The notes: generated by a model from the sequence alone, not told the origin. DNA of 64,000 nt from Kitasatospora atroaurantiaca (GCF_007828955.1 NZ_VIVR01000001.1:3596001-3660000), one strand, 5' to 3'; shown: positions 8,787-18,302, numbered from the stretch's first letter. Program-made: numbers and translations.

Positions 8787-11008
8787 TCCGGTTCGCTCTC
8801 CGCCTCACCCTGAGCGGCGGGAAAGAGGCTCTGGCCCGGCTGGTCATCATCGCGGCCGCCGTGGCGATCGGGGTCGGCCTGCTGCTGTCCACCCTGGCGA
8901 GCATCAACGCCGTCGACCGGACCAACTCCCGGCAGCTGTGGCTCAACTCCGGCTCGGTGACCAACACCGCCACGGCTCCGGTCGACCCCATGCTGTGGCG
9001 GTACCACAGGGACTACTTCGACGGCCGGGAGATCACCTCGGTGGACGTCGCCCCGACCGGCCCGACCGCCCCGATCCCGCCCGGCCTTGCGAAGCTGCCC
9101 GCGCCCGACGAGTACTACGCCTCACCGGCACTCGCGAAGCTGATCCGCTCCACCCCGGCCGACCAGCTCGGCGACCGCTTCCCCCGCACCTTGGCCGGGG
9201 AGATCGGCTCGGCCGCGCTGCCGTCCCCGGACTCGCTGATCGCCGTCATCGGCCGTACCCCTGACCAGCTCTCAACCCTGCCCGAGGTCAGCCGGGTCAC
9301 CGCCATCGCCACCACGTTTCCCGGCATCTCCTGCTCGGACTGCCCGGGCAACGGCGTACGCGGCGACGCCATGACGCTCATCCTCTCCGTCGTGGCCGGC
9401 GCACTGATCTTCCCGGTGGCCATCTTCATCGGCACCGCGACCCGCCTCTCCGCTGCCCGCCGCGAGCAGCGCTACGCCGCGATGCGGCTGGTCGGCGCCA
9501 CACCCGGGCAGGTCTCGCTGATCTCGGCGGTGGAGTCGACATTGGCCGCCACCGTCGGCGCGGTGGTCGGTTTCGGCCTGTTCCTCCTGCTCCGCCCGGT
9601 GGTGGCGACCGTCCCGTTCACCGGTGACCGCTTCTTCGCCGGCGATCTGACGCTCACCGCGGGCCAGGTCACGGCGGTCGCGCTGGGTGTGCCGGTGGCG
9701 GCGGCGGTGGCGGCGCGGCTCGCGCTGCGGCGGGTCACCATCTCGCCGCTCGGTGTCGCCCGGCGGGTGACACCGCGCCCGCCGAGGGCCTGGCGGCTGC
9801 TCCCGCTGCTGGCTGGCATCGGTGAACTCGCCTACTTCGTCGGCCGGCGGCCGGAAACCACGGCCGGACAGACCCAGGCGTACCTCACCGGCTTCCTCCT
9901 GGTCATGGCCGGCCTGGTGACCGCCGGCCCGTGGATCACCATGTCCGCCGCCCGGGCGGTGGCCCTGCGCACCGGCCGGCCGGCCACGCTGATCGCCGTG
10001 CGACGGCTCGCGGACGACCCGAAGGCGGGCTTCCGGTCCGTCAGCGGACTGGTGCTGGCCCTGTTCGTCACCAGTGCGACCGTCGGGATCATCGGGACGA
10101 TCAACGTCAACCGGGGTGCGCTCAGCGGAGATCCGGGCACCCGCTCGTCCGTGGTCCACGGCGGGTGGATCGAGGACCCGCCGTTGGCCGACGCGCTGCC
10201 GGAGCGGCTGATGACCGAGATGCACGCGATTCCCGGCGTCAAGAGCGTGACGGTGGTGCACGCCAACCCGGCGGGCATCGGGGCCGACCAGGACCCGCGT
10301 GGCCAGGCCCCCGCACTGGTGCTGTGCTCCGACCTCGCTCGTACGGCCGTGCTCGGTCACTGCCCGGCCGGCGCCGGTGTCGCGGCGGTCCCGCTGTACC
10401 GCTTCTACGACCTCCGGTCCGCGAGCGACGCTCAGTGGCCCACCGTGCCGATCTCCGCCGAGGAGCTGGCCCACCTGCCGGTCAGGCTCACCTATACAAC
10501 GACCGACGGCTCGACGGCGGCCATGGAGCAGGCCAGGACCCTCATGACGCGGGCGTACCCCCGGTACCCGAGCAGGATGGTCCTCGACCGTGGCTCCAGC
10601 CTGCAGCAGCAGCTGGCCGGCTGGCGGCAGCTGGCCAACGTGGTGATCCTCACCACCCTGCCCATCGCCGGCTGCAGCCTGGCGGTGAGCGTGGTCGCCG
10701 GACTCTCCGACCGCAAACGCCCGTTCGCGATGCTGCGGCTCACCGGCGTCCCGCTCGGCATGCTGCGCCGGGTGATCGGACTGGAGAGCGCCCTCCCGCT
10801 GCTGTCCGTCGCCGTGGTCGCGACCGGGACGGGATTCCTCGCGGCACACCTGTTCCTCAAGTCGCAGATGCACTACGACCTGGTGTCCCCGGGGGCGGTC
10901 TACTTCGTGCTCGTCGCCGGCGGGATCGTCGCGTCGCTCGGGATCATCGCCTCGACACTCCCGCTGCTCAAACGGCTCACCGGCCCGGAGACCGCGCGGA
11001 ACGGCTGA
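8783..11008 (+). CDS. FtsX-like ABC permease
   Basis: 741 residues, GTG start overlapping the ATPase stop. The layout is an N-terminal TM helix, a large extracytoplasmic domain (about residues 40-195), a first FtsX block with TM helices (about 195-420), a second extracytoplasmic region, and a final FtsX block ending near the C-terminus. Motifs such as RREQRYAAMRLVGATPGQV and RKRPFAMLRLTGVPLG are the coupling segments of this family. With the ATPase and PadR it forms a complete, regulated efflux operon; the substrate is unknown. Confidence 0.92.
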   Translation: MIRFALRLTLSGGKEALARLVIIAAAVAIGVGLLLSTLASINAVDRTNSRQLWLNSGSVTNTATAPVDPMLWRYHRDYFDGREITSVDVAPTGPTAPIPPGLAKLPAPDEYYASPALAKLIRSTPADQLGDRFPRTLAGEIGSAALPSPDSLIAVIGRTPDQLSTLPEVSRVTAIATTFPGISCSDCPGNGVRGDAMTLILSVVAGALIFPVAIFIGTATRLSAARREQRYAAMRLVGATPGQVSLISAVESTLAATVGAVVGFGLFLLLRPVVATVPFTGDRFFAGDLTLTAGQVTAVALGVPVAAAVAARLALRRVTISPLGVARRVTPRPPRAWRLLPLLAGIGELAYFVGRRPETTAGQTQAYLTGFLLVMAGLVTAGPWITMSAARAVALRTGRPATLIAVRRLADDPKAGFRSVSGLVLALFVTSATVGIIGTINVNRGALSGDPGTRSSVVHGGWIEDPPLADALPERLMTEMHAIPGVKSVTVVHANPAGIGADQDPRGQAPALVLCSDLARTAVLGHCPAGAGVAAVPLYRFYDLRSASDAQWPTVPISAEELAHLPVRLTYTTTDGSTAAMEQARTLMTRAYPRYPSRMVLDRGSSLQQQLAGWRQLANVVILTTLPIAGCSLAVSVVAGLSDRKRPFAMLRLTGVPLGMLRRVIGLESALPLLSVAVVATGTGFLAAHLFLKSQMHYDLVSPGAVYFVLVAGGIVASLGIIASTLPLLKRLTGPETARNG

Positions 11009-11020
11009 CGCGCCGACGGT

Positions 11021-11064
11021 AGCCCTTCCCCCGGACGGCCGTACAGCCGTCCGGGGGAAGGGCT
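11021..11064. terminator. Bidirectional terminator hairpin
   Basis: A perfect 19-bp inverted repeat (11021-11039 with 11046-11064, 6-base loop) between the convergent permease and hydrolase genes. The right arm ends at the last base of the hydrolase stop codon. Confidence 0.85.
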
Positions 11065-12560
11065 CAGCTCTGCAGGTGCCCCAGGACGGATCGCACCGCG
11101 CGCTCCACGGCGTCGCGCGACTGCTCGGTGCGGTCGACCGTCTCGAAGCCGTGGTGGCCGAGCGGCACGTCGATGACCTCGACCTCGGCCTTGCAACCCT
11201 CGGCGGCGGTCAGGAACTCCTCGACCGTCGCCGCGATCTCCCCGCGCTCCAACCCCGCCCGGGTCAGCACGATCGGCAGGTCCCCTGCAGAGCTCACGGC
11301 GGCTGCGGGGCGGAAGCGGGAGTCCACCATCCGCCAGCTCGGCAGTGGGGCGAGCACGGGGTAGTTCGCCGCCACACACCGCAGCCACGGCGGGGGCGCC
11401 GCGAACCAGTCGGCCGACAACAGCCCTCCGCCGGAGAAGAACCACAGCGCGACGCGCTCCCCGTCGACGCGCGGATCGGCCCGTACGAGCTCGACGGCCG
11501 CGGCGACGTCCTCGGCGGCACGCGCGTAGTCGGTCAGGGCGTGCAGCCGGTGATCCACCGTCACGCCCACCACGCCGAGACTCGCCGCGTACCGGCCGTA
11601 GCCGACGTAGGTCGGCCAGTCTCGAGGCGTGGGCTGCACGTCGGGGGAGACCGGGCCGCCGTGGACGAACACCACCGCCGGACGCGGCTGGTCGGTGTCC
11701 GGCAGGTAGAGGTCGACGCGTCCCACCCGCTCGCGAGGACGCTCCGGCAGGTCCATGAGGAACGGTTGGAGCCAGGTCGGCCGCTCGGCCGGCACCGCAT
11801 TCACCCGGTGACCCTCGCCCGCGGCCGCTCGGAGCAGCACCTCGGCCAGCTCGTCGGGGGCGGAGAGCATCGGCCAGTGCCCGGTCTCGAGCTCGAAGAA
11901 GCTCACCCTGGGGTCGGCGAGCGCCTGGAACTGCGGCGGCCCCGCTGCCACCAGCGTCTCGATCATGGCGATGTTCATCCCGTTGGCGGTGCAGAAGACG
12001 CCGGTCGTCGGCAGCCAGGCGAGCGCCCCCGACAGCCGCAGCGGCTGGGTGAGGGTGCCCGACGGCTGCGGTACGGCAAGGCGGTCCAGCCGGGCCAGCC
12101 CGTCGGCGGAGATGCCGGCGGTGCTGCCCCAGCGCTGCCACTCGCCGAGCGGCGGCGCGATCAGGGAGTCGTCCGCGGCCGGGTTCAGCAGCTGTTCGCG
12201 GGCCGCCTGGTCGGGCACCAGCGCGAACGCCGAGTCGCCGTTCTGGGGCATGCCCGCGTCCAGGAAGACGATGCGGGTGATCCGCTCCGGGCGCCGGTCG
12301 GCCGCGCCCAGGACCGGGTGGATGCCGTAGCCGTGGCCGACGATCACCACCTCCGGCGCGTCCACCCGGTCGATCACCTGCAGCAGATCCTCGATGTGCG
12401 TCTCCAGGTCCGTGCCGGGCCCGGCCGGCTCGCGGCCGTCCCCCATGCCCGTGAGCGTCACCGGGTGCACCTCGGATCCCGACTCCCGCAGCCGAGCCGC
12501 CACCTCCTGCCAGATCCAACCGCCGGTGAAGCTCTCCGACACCAGCACGAACGCCGTCAT
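11064..12560 (-). CDS. Tandem alpha/beta-hydrolase fusion protein
   Basis: 498 residues from the ATG at 12560, preceded by GAGGAGG. The N-terminal half is an alpha/beta hydrolase of the salicylate-esterase-like type (FVLVSESFTGGWIWQEVA), but its nucleophile elbow reads VGHGYG, with Gly where Ser is expected. The C-terminal half is a second, dienelactone-hydrolase-like domain (AVVFVHGGPVSPD) with a Ser elbow FFSGGG and a late His (GHHGFETVD). The first domain is probably non-catalytic or uses another residue. It is divergent from a MerR regulator. Confidence 0.8.
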   Translation of the reverse strand: MTAFVLVSESFTGGWIWQEVAARLRESGSEVHPVTLTGMGDGREPAGPGTDLETHIEDLLQVIDRVDAPEVVIVGHGYGIHPVLGAADRRPERITRIVFLDAGMPQNGDSAFALVPDQAAREQLLNPAADDSLIAPPLGEWQRWGSTAGISADGLARLDRLAVPQPSGTLTQPLRLSGALAWLPTTGVFCTANGMNIAMIETLVAAGPPQFQALADPRVSFFELETGHWPMLSAPDELAEVLLRAAAGEGHRVNAVPAERPTWLQPFLMDLPERPRERVGRVDLYLPDTDQPRPAVVFVHGGPVSPDVQPTPRDWPTYVGYGRYAASLGVVGVTVDHRLHALTDYARAAEDVAAAVELVRADPRVDGERVALWFFSGGGLLSADWFAAPPPWLRCVAANYPVLAPLPSWRMVDSRFRPAAAVSSAGDLPIVLTRAGLERGEIAATVEEFLTAAEGCKAEVEVIDVPLGHHGFETVDRTEQSRDAVERAVRSVLGHLQS

Positions 12561-12630
12561 GACCGCCTCCTCGCATACCTCGGTACGCGCGGTCGGCCTC
12601 ACCCGCCGTCCGCGCTCACGGGTACGGTAG

Positions 12631-12652
12631 GAACTCCCCCTGAGGGAGGTTC
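12631..12652. promoter_or_regulatory. MerR-type operator in promoter spacer
   Basis: An imperfect dyad, GAACTCCCCC-TGA-GGGAGGTTC, in the divergent gap immediately upstream of the MerR TTG start. MerR regulators act by distorting promoters with a dyad between -35 and -10, so this fits autoregulation and possibly control of the hydrolase gene. Confidence 0.55.
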
Positions 12653-12657
12653 AAGTC

Positions 12658-13593
12658 TTGTTCCCTGCCGACCTGTGGAGCATCGGAGAGCTCGCCGAGC
12701 ACGCGGGCGTGACCGTCAAGACCGTCCGCTTCTACTCCGATCGCGGACTGCTTCCCGAGGCCGCCCGCAGCGCCGGGGGCCATCGCCGGTACGGTCCCGA
12801 GGCGCTCGACCAGCTCCGCCTGATCCGCTCGCTGCGCACCCTCGACCTGCCGGTCTCGGAGGTGGGCCGCATCCTCGACCGGGAGGATGCGCTGGAGGAC
12901 GCCATCGCGGGGCAGTTGAAGGAGCTCGGCTCACAACTGGCATCCCTGCGCTGGCGCGAAGCCGCCCTGCAGCTGATCCGGGACTGCACCGTCGAGGAAC
13001 GCCCCGACCGCCTGCGCCTGATCGGCGCCGTCTCCGCCCCGCCCAGTACGGCCGCACTGGCGCGCTTCTGGCGTGGAGTGCTGCCGGCCCGGCTGCCGGC
13101 GAGGCTGGTGTCCGCGATCCTCGACGAGGCGGTTCCGCAACCCCCTGCAGACCCGACCCCCGCCCAGGTACTGACCTTCGCCCGGCTGCACGCCCTGGCC
13201 TCGGAGGCGCTCCGCCACACCGAGAACTGCCGGTCCACAGCCCGCAACCACGAGGGGGACCTCCGCCCGGCCGTGCTGTACGAGGGTCTCGGCGAGGCGT
13301 ACGCGCTGGCCTCGGCGAACCTGCGGGCGCAGCGGCCACCGCACGAGGACGGGGCACTCGACTGCTTCGTCTCCGCCCATGCCCGCGCGCGCGGCCTGCG
13401 GGACACCCCCGACTTCCGTCGGCAGCTCAGCGGGGTGCTCGCGCAGACCGCCGATCCCGTCATGGCCCGCTACTGGCAACTCACCAAGGAGCTGTCCGCC
13501 TCACCGTCCGGTCCACCGGAACCGAACATGGGCACCGCCCACTACTGGCTCCACACCGCCCTGGACAGCCAGGTCGCCCGCTCAGCCCCCTGA
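12658..13593 (+). CDS. MerR-family transcriptional regulator
   Basis: 311 residues from a TTG start with GAGGGAGG upstream. The N-terminal winged HTH is typical (WSIGELAEHAGVTVKTVRFY, then HRRYGPEALDQLRLIRSLRT), followed by the dimerisation helix. The 200-residue C-terminal part is helical and I do not recognise a ligand fold, though it has a TipAS-like length. It probably senses a small molecule and controls the divergent hydrolase. It overlaps the next convergent gene by 12 bp. Confidence 0.9.
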   Translation: MFPADLWSIGELAEHAGVTVKTVRFYSDRGLLPEAARSAGGHRRYGPEALDQLRLIRSLRTLDLPVSEVGRILDREDALEDAIAGQLKELGSQLASLRWREAALQLIRDCTVEERPDRLRLIGAVSAPPSTAALARFWRGVLPARLPARLVSAILDEAVPQPPADPTPAQVLTFARLHALASEALRHTENCRSTARNHEGDLRPAVLYEGLGEAYALASANLRAQRPPHEDGALDCFVSAHARARGLRDTPDFRRQLSGVLAQTADPVMARYWQLTKELSASPSGPPEPNMGTAHYWLHTALDSQVARSAP

Positions 13594-14046
13594 CCGGGCA
13601 GTCGCGATGAGCCCCTTGAGATAGGACTCCATCACCGCGAAGTCGAAGCAGGTGGTGGTCGACCGGTCCGGATGCGGCCGGCAACTGTCCCGGAGCTCGG
13701 CCGGGACGACCTCGGAGGCGCGGATCGCCGCATAGGGATGCCGGTAGAGCGCGTACAGCGCGCCATCGATCTCTTCGACCGGCAGGTCGCCTGCCCAGCT
13801 GTCCTCGTACCATCTCCCGGAAATCCGGGAGATGAAGAGGAGGGCGCGTTCCCCGACGTCGAGCGCCACCTGTCCGAAGTGGGCCGGCTTGCCGATGAAT
13901 TCGATCTGCGCGCCCGGGCCGACGTCGAAGACTCGTGCCGAGTACACCTCCTCGACCGTCGCCCTCAGCAGCTGCGAGCCAGGCGATTCGGTGATCACGA
14001 CCCGTATCAGGTCGTTGCACTCCACCTTCGACTGCAGGAACGTCAT
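13582..14046 (-). CDS. Hypothetical protein
   Basis: 154 residues from the ATG at 14046, which follows a purine-rich GAGGGGGAAG. Soluble and acidic, with predicted beta segments in the first 100 residues (VEEVYSARVFDVGPG, ERALLFISRISGRW). Family not recognised. The downstream end overlaps the MerR gene tail by 12 bp. Confidence 0.65.
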   Translation of the reverse strand: MTFLQSKVECNDLIRVVITESPGSQLLRATVEEVYSARVFDVGPGAQIEFIGKPAHFGQVALDVGERALLFISRISGRWYEDSWAGDLPVEEIDGALYALYRHPYAAIRASEVVPAELRDSCRPHPDRSTTTCFDFAVMESYLKGLIATARSGG

Positions 14047-14102
14047 GGCTTCCCCCTCGGCCCGTCGCCAGCTTCGGGGCAGACGGTACTCCGGGGGTGA
14101 CG

Positions 14103-14402
14103 TCAGCCTGCAGTGGCCTTGGTGACGATGCTCTGCATCTCGTCCCGGCCGAACGCCCGCAGCGTCGTGGTCCGGATGTTGCCGAGCGCGCACACCCGCA
14201 GGAGTCCGGCGGTGATCGTCGCATCGTCCGGGGCCTCGACCACCGTCACGATGTCGTAGGGGCCGATCGTCCAGAAGAGGCTGACGACCTTTCCCCCGAG
14301 CTTCTCCACCATCCCGGAGAAGGCCTCGGCCCGCTGGGTGGTCTCCGGGTACGTCCGGATTCCCTGATCCGTCCAGTTCACCAGGACTACGTAGGTCGGC
14401 AT
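14103..14402 (-). CDS. GYD-domain protein
   Basis: 99 residues from the ATG at 14402 (GAGGAAG upstream). The sequence fits the small GYD family: a ferredoxin-like fold starting PTYVVLVNWTDQGI, a central SLFWTIGPYDIVTVVEAPDD with the G-x-Y-D signature, and TTTLRAFGRDEM near the end. Family members bind small ligands or act as dimeric accessory proteins; the specific role is unknown. Confidence 0.85.
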   Translation of the reverse strand: MPTYVVLVNWTDQGIRTYPETTQRAEAFSGMVEKLGGKVVSLFWTIGPYDIVTVVEAPDDATITAGLLRVCALGNIRTTTLRAFGRDEMQSIVTKATAG

Positions 14403-14565
14403 GACTTCCTCGATTCCGTGGACGAGATCCTTGCGACCCTCATCAATTCCGGCCCCGCGCCACAAAGGAACACGCCTGCGCGACGTTCACCGGATCAGCG
14501 CAGCGGGCTTACCCCGGCCGGGTGGCTCCGCGGTGCGCCGGACCGAGGACACCTGCGCCCCCGAG

Positions 14566-15006
14566 TCAGGAGGACAACGGCTCCGAGGCCGACGCGGTGA
14601 CCACGGGTCGGACCTTGGTCAGCATCAGGTTCAGGAACTGCTCGGGGTGCCGGAAGGCCGCGAAGTGGCTTGCGCCCTCGATCAGGGCGAAGGCCTTGAC
14701 CGGCGCCTTCACGTCGTCGACGTACCGCCTCGCGAGCTCCGGTGTGGTGAACACGTCCTGATCACCGTGGAAGACGAAGAACGGCAGCTCGAACCGGGTC
14801 CCGTCGGCCCAGTCGTCGAACGCGGCGGTCTCGGGGATGAGCTGCTCGGAGAACTTCATGCCCTTGGCGAGGTCACCCACGGGACTGAGCGCTCCGGGGA
14901 TGCGGGCGGGCCGACGGTGTATCAGGGAGCGGAACGGCACCGCGTTGAGGTGGGAGCCGTCCGGCAGGGCCGAGCCGTCGGCGTAGGCGGAGTGCCAGGT
15001 GCCGGT
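14566..15006 (-). pseudogene. 5'-truncated alpha/beta-hydrolase (C-terminal half)
   Basis: About 146 codons starting exactly where the TetR gene stops. They carry the last third of an alpha/beta hydrolase: a cap segment, the acid loop FFVFHGDQDVF and the catalytic His (GASHFAAF). The nucleophile half and any plausible start are missing; upstream the frame is antisense noise within the TetR gene. A deletion probably fused this tail to the regulator. Confidence 0.7.
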
Positions 15007-15629
15007 CAGGGGAGGGCGAGGCCGTTCCAGACGGCGTGTACGCCGTCGAGGTAGACGCCCTCCCAGTCCGATGCGATGGACCAGCCGGGCAGTTCGGTAC
15101 GGTCCCGGTGGGTCAGCTCGATGCTCACCATGCCGTGCATGGCCGTCCAGATCAGGTACGCGCTCCGCTCGGCCGCGCCCGGCTCGGCACCAGGCGCGGC
15201 GGCCTGCGCGACTGCGGCGACCAGGACCCCGAAGGTGCTCTCGAGGGCTCGCACGCGAAGGTCCGGGCCGGGGTCGAAGTTGGGCACCGCCTGTTCGAAC
15301 ATGAAGGCGTACCGGGTGGGGCTCTGGAGCGCGAAGAGGCGGTAGGCCAGCGCCAGGGCGCGTACGTCCGTGAGGACTTCTCCGGTGGCGGGCACCGCGC
15401 CGAAGGCGTCTCGGAGCATGTCGAAGGCTCGCTCGTACAGGGCCTGGAGCATCCCCGTACGACTGCCGAAGCGGCTGTAGACACCCATGGTGGACGAGCC
15501 GGCCTCCTCGGCCACCCGCCGCACCGTGAGGCCGGCCGGGCCGTGGGCGGCGACCACCCGCAACGCGGCCTCGATGAACTGGCCGCGCAGGTCCTCGCCC
15601 TCGGTCACCGCACACGCCCCTCTCCGCAT
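15006..15629 (-). CDS. TetR-family transcriptional regulator (WHG-type C-terminus)
   Basis: 207 residues; a GTG seven codons in (15608) is an alternative start. The HTH lies at about residues 30-55 (GLTVRRVAEEAGSSTMGVYS) and the C-terminal domain contains the TAMHGMVSIEL stretch of the WHG group. It is divergent from a small membrane protein across an AT-rich gap (about 15680-15710) likely to hold the shared operator. Confidence 0.88.
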   Translation of the reverse strand: MRRGACAVTEGEDLRGQFIEAALRVVAAHGPAGLTVRRVAEEAGSSTMGVYSRFGSRTGMLQALYERAFDMLRDAFGAVPATGEVLTDVRALALAYRLFALQSPTRYAFMFEQAVPNFDPGPDLRVRALESTFGVLVAAVAQAAAPGAEPGAAERSAYLIWTAMHGMVSIELTHRDRTELPGWSIASDWEGVYLDGVHAVWNGLALP

Positions 15630-15724
15630 CTTTCCGAAGCATTACAGACCCGCCTCACAGCAGCTGCACCAGCAGGCCATGACATACGTTATTACAAGTG
15701 TTATCGCCTACTGCCGGAGGAACC

Positions 15725-16357
15725 ATGCCCACGCAAACCCTCTACCGACTCGCCGGCTGGGCGGGTGCGATCTCCGCCGCCATCCTGCTGCTCAACAGCG
15801 CCCGGCGCGGCGCGCTGATCCCCGACGACCTGGCCTTCACCCACGCGCTCGCGCCGCTGGCGGAGGCATTCGGGCTGTTCCTCATCACTGGCCTCTACCT
15901 CGCCGACCGACAGCGGTCCGGCACCCTGGGGGCGGTCGGGTACACGCTCAACTTCCTGGGCATGGCCGGGCTCCTCGGCGTGGAGTACATCCTCAACCTC
16001 GTCTTCCCCGAACTGACCAAGGCACAGATCACCAGCCTGGTGGGCGGTCTGACCGGCGTGATGTTCACGGCCTCGTCGATCGTCTTCCTGGCCGGTGCCG
16101 TCGTCTTCGGCGCCGCGCTGTGGCGGGCCGGCCAGGCACCCCGTGGCGCCGTCGCGGCCTACGTTCTCGGCGCCACCCCGGTCGCACTGCGCGGCGTACT
16201 CCCGACCGCCACCTTCCCGCCGGGACTGCTGGTGATGGCGGTGGGCGTCGCCTGCCTGGGCATCACGCTGATCAAGCGCGCACCACGCCTCGGGCTGCCG
16301 GCCGCCGGCACAGTCGCGCCCGCCGGCTCGGCCCGCCCGGCCGTCCGGCTCCCGTAG
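15725..16357 (+). CDS. Multi-pass membrane protein (DUF4386-like)
   Basis: 210 residues from the ATG at 15725 (CGGAGGAA upstream). Six hydrophobic segments fill the protein, with a short charged loop (FPELTKAQITS) in the middle. Size and pattern match the DUF4386 group of integral membrane proteins, function unknown. The divergent TetR gene is its probable regulator. Confidence 0.7.
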   Translation: MPTQTLYRLAGWAGAISAAILLLNSARRGALIPDDLAFTHALAPLAEAFGLFLITGLYLADRQRSGTLGAVGYTLNFLGMAGLLGVEYILNLVFPELTKAQITSLVGGLTGVMFTASSIVFLAGAVVFGAALWRAGQAPRGAVAAYVLGATPVALRGVLPTATFPPGLLVMAVGVACLGITLIKRAPRLGLPAAGTVAPAGSARPAVRLP

Positions 16358-16370
16358 CCCTGGAAGGACC

Positions 16371-16406
16371 GAGGAGGCCCGGACCGTGCTGCGGTCCGGG
16401 CTCCTC
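16371..16406. terminator. Terminator hairpin
   Basis: GAGGAGGCCCGGACC pairs with GGTCCGGGCTCCTC with one bulged G, loop GTGCTGC. It lies between the convergent membrane-protein and aldo/keto reductase genes. Confidence 0.75.
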
Positions 16407-16444
16407 GAGGTCCGTACAGAGGTCTCCGTGCTCGGCGAGGCCTC

Positions 16445-17503
16445 CTACAGCCGGGCGGCGCGGTCCGTGAGCGGGCGCCTGCGCCGCGCGGTGTCGGCCA
16501 GGACCGGCGGGCGCCAGACGCCGTCCGGGCTGTAGAGGTTGGTCCCGGGCGGCACGATCTCGTCGATGCGGTCGAGGGTCGCGTCGTCGAGGGTGAGTGA
16601 TGCTCCCTTCAGCAACGCCTCCAGCTGCTCCATGGTCCGCGGCCCGATGATCACCGAGGTGACGCCCGGGTGGGCCACCGGGAAGGCCACGGCCAGCTCG
16701 GGGAGCGTGCAGCCGATGCTCGCCGCCAGCTCGACGAGCTCCTCGACGACGTCGAGCTTGGCGGCGTTCTCGGGGATGGACGGGTCGAAACGGGCCGGTG
16801 TGAGGGCGGCCCGGCCGGTCGAGAGGTCGATCGGTCCGCCCTTGCGGTACCTGCCGGTGAGGAAGCCGGAGGCGAGCGGGCTCCAGGTGAGCACACCCAT
16901 CCCGTAGCGTTGGCAGACCGGGAGCACCGAGGCCTCGATCCCCCGGGCGAGGATCGAGTAGGGCGGCTGCTCGGTCCTGAAGCGCCGGAGACCACGGCGT
17001 TCGGCGACGTGGTGCGCCTCGACGATCTCCTCGGCCGGGAACGTCGAGCAGCCGAAGGCGCGGATCTTCCCCTGCTGGACGAGGTCGCCCAGGACGGAGA
17101 GCGTCTCCTCGATGTCGGTCGTGTGGTCGGGGCGGTGGATCTGGTAGAGGTCGATCCAGTCGGTCTGCAGGCGCTTCAGGCTCTCCTCGACCTCCTTGAT
17201 GATCCAACGGCGCGAGTTGCCGCCCCGGTTGGGGCCCTCGCCCATCCTGAAGTGCACCTTGGTCGCGAGCACGACGTCGTCACGCCGCCCCCGGAGCGCC
17301 TTGCCCACGATCTCCTCGGACTCGCCCGCGGAGTACATGTCCGCGGTGTCGACGAAGTTGATCCCGTGGTCGAGGGCGGCGTGGATGATGCGGATGCAGT
17401 CGCCGTGGTCGGGGTTGCCGACCGCGCCGAACATCATGGTCCCGAGGCAGTGGGCACTCACCTCGATGCCTGTACCACCGAGAACGCGGTAACGCATGGT
17501 CAT
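16445..17503 (-). CDS. Aldo/keto reductase
   Basis: 352 residues with the AKR (alpha/beta)8 barrel signatures: GINFVDTADMYSAGESEEIV carrying the active Asp and Tyr, VVLATKVHF with the Lys, and IDLYQIHRPD with the His. An NADPH site is expected near SVIIGPRTMEQL. It probably reduces aldehydes or ketones; the substrate is unknown. It appears monocistronic. Confidence 0.92.
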   Translation of the reverse strand: MTMRYRVLGGTGIEVSAHCLGTMMFGAVGNPDHGDCIRIIHAALDHGINFVDTADMYSAGESEEIVGKALRGRRDDVVLATKVHFRMGEGPNRGGNSRRWIIKEVEESLKRLQTDWIDLYQIHRPDHTTDIEETLSVLGDLVQQGKIRAFGCSTFPAEEIVEAHHVAERRGLRRFRTEQPPYSILARGIEASVLPVCQRYGMGVLTWSPLASGFLTGRYRKGGPIDLSTGRAALTPARFDPSIPENAAKLDVVEELVELAASIGCTLPELAVAFPVAHPGVTSVIIGPRTMEQLEALLKGASLTLDDATLDRIDEIVPPGTNLYSPDGVWRPPVLADTARRRRPLTDRAARL

Positions 17504-17651
17504 GCCCCCTCTCCGGTCGTTACGTCGGTCATGCGCCGCAGCCTAGGAGCTGGAGTGGGCTCCAGATCAAGCCCTGTTCCCGACCGGATTCCCAGCGGTC
17601 GGCGTCGGACGCTCCCCGATGCCAGACTGGTCATGAGCGCCGGAGGTTGCG

Positions 17652-18269
17652 ATGGGGTTCTACGCCGAACAGGTCGTCCCGCGGATCGTCAACGTCGCCT
17701 GTGCGATGGGGGAGGCCGGAGAGCTGCGACGCCGGGTCTGCCAGGGCCTGGCGGGCGAGGTCGTCGAGATCGGATTCGGCTCGGGGCTCAACATCCCCTA
17801 CTACCCGGCGGCCGTCACCAGGGTCGACGCGGTGGAGCCCTCCGACGTGGGCTGGAAGCTGGCGGGCAAGCGGCTCGCGGCGACACCCGTCACCGTGCAG
17901 CGCGCGGGCCTGGACGGCCAGTCCCTGCCCTTCGCGGACGACGGCTACGACTCCGCCCTCTCCACCTGGACCCTGTGCACCATCCCGGACGCCGCTGCCG
18001 CCCTGCGCGAGCTACGGCGTGTCCTCAAGCCGGGAGGGACGCTGCACTTCGTCGAGCACGGCCTGGCCCCGGACGAGTCGGTCCGCCGCTGGCAGTGGCG
18101 TCTCGATCCCCTCCAGCAACGGCTCTTCGCCGGGTGCCACCTCACCCGGCCGATCGTCGACATGCTGACCACTGCGGGCTTCACCGTCACCGAACTCGAC
18201 GTCTTCTACGAGAAGGGCGCCCCGAAGACCCTGGCCGCCGACTCGCTCGGCACCGCCGTGTCTCCCTAG
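17652..18269 (+). CDS. Class I SAM-dependent methyltransferase
   Basis: 205 residues. Motif I is VVEIGFGSGLNIPYY, the acidic residue after strand 2 is in VDAVEPSDVG, motif III/IV is YDSALSTWTLCTIPD and post-motif is LKPGGTLHFVEHG. It resembles the UbiE/phosphatidylethanolamine-N-methyltransferase-like group, so lipid or small-molecule methylation is plausible but unproven. GGAGG lies upstream of the ATG. Confidence 0.88.
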   Translation: MGFYAEQVVPRIVNVACAMGEAGELRRRVCQGLAGEVVEIGFGSGLNIPYYPAAVTRVDAVEPSDVGWKLAGKRLAATPVTVQRAGLDGQSLPFADDGYDSALSTWTLCTIPDAAAALRELRRVLKPGGTLHFVEHGLAPDESVRRWQWRLDPLQQRLFAGCHLTRPIVDMLTTAGFTVTELDVFYEKGAPKTLAADSLGTAVSP

Positions 18270-18302
18270 CCGCGGGGGGCGCTGGGAGGCACGGCGGTGC
18301 CG
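18248..18302. terminator. Inverted repeat spanning the methyltransferase stop codon
   Basis: A perfect 13-bp inverted repeat (18248-18260 and 18290-18302). The left arm encodes the last residues of the methyltransferase. It probably terminates both convergent genes. Confidence 0.6.
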
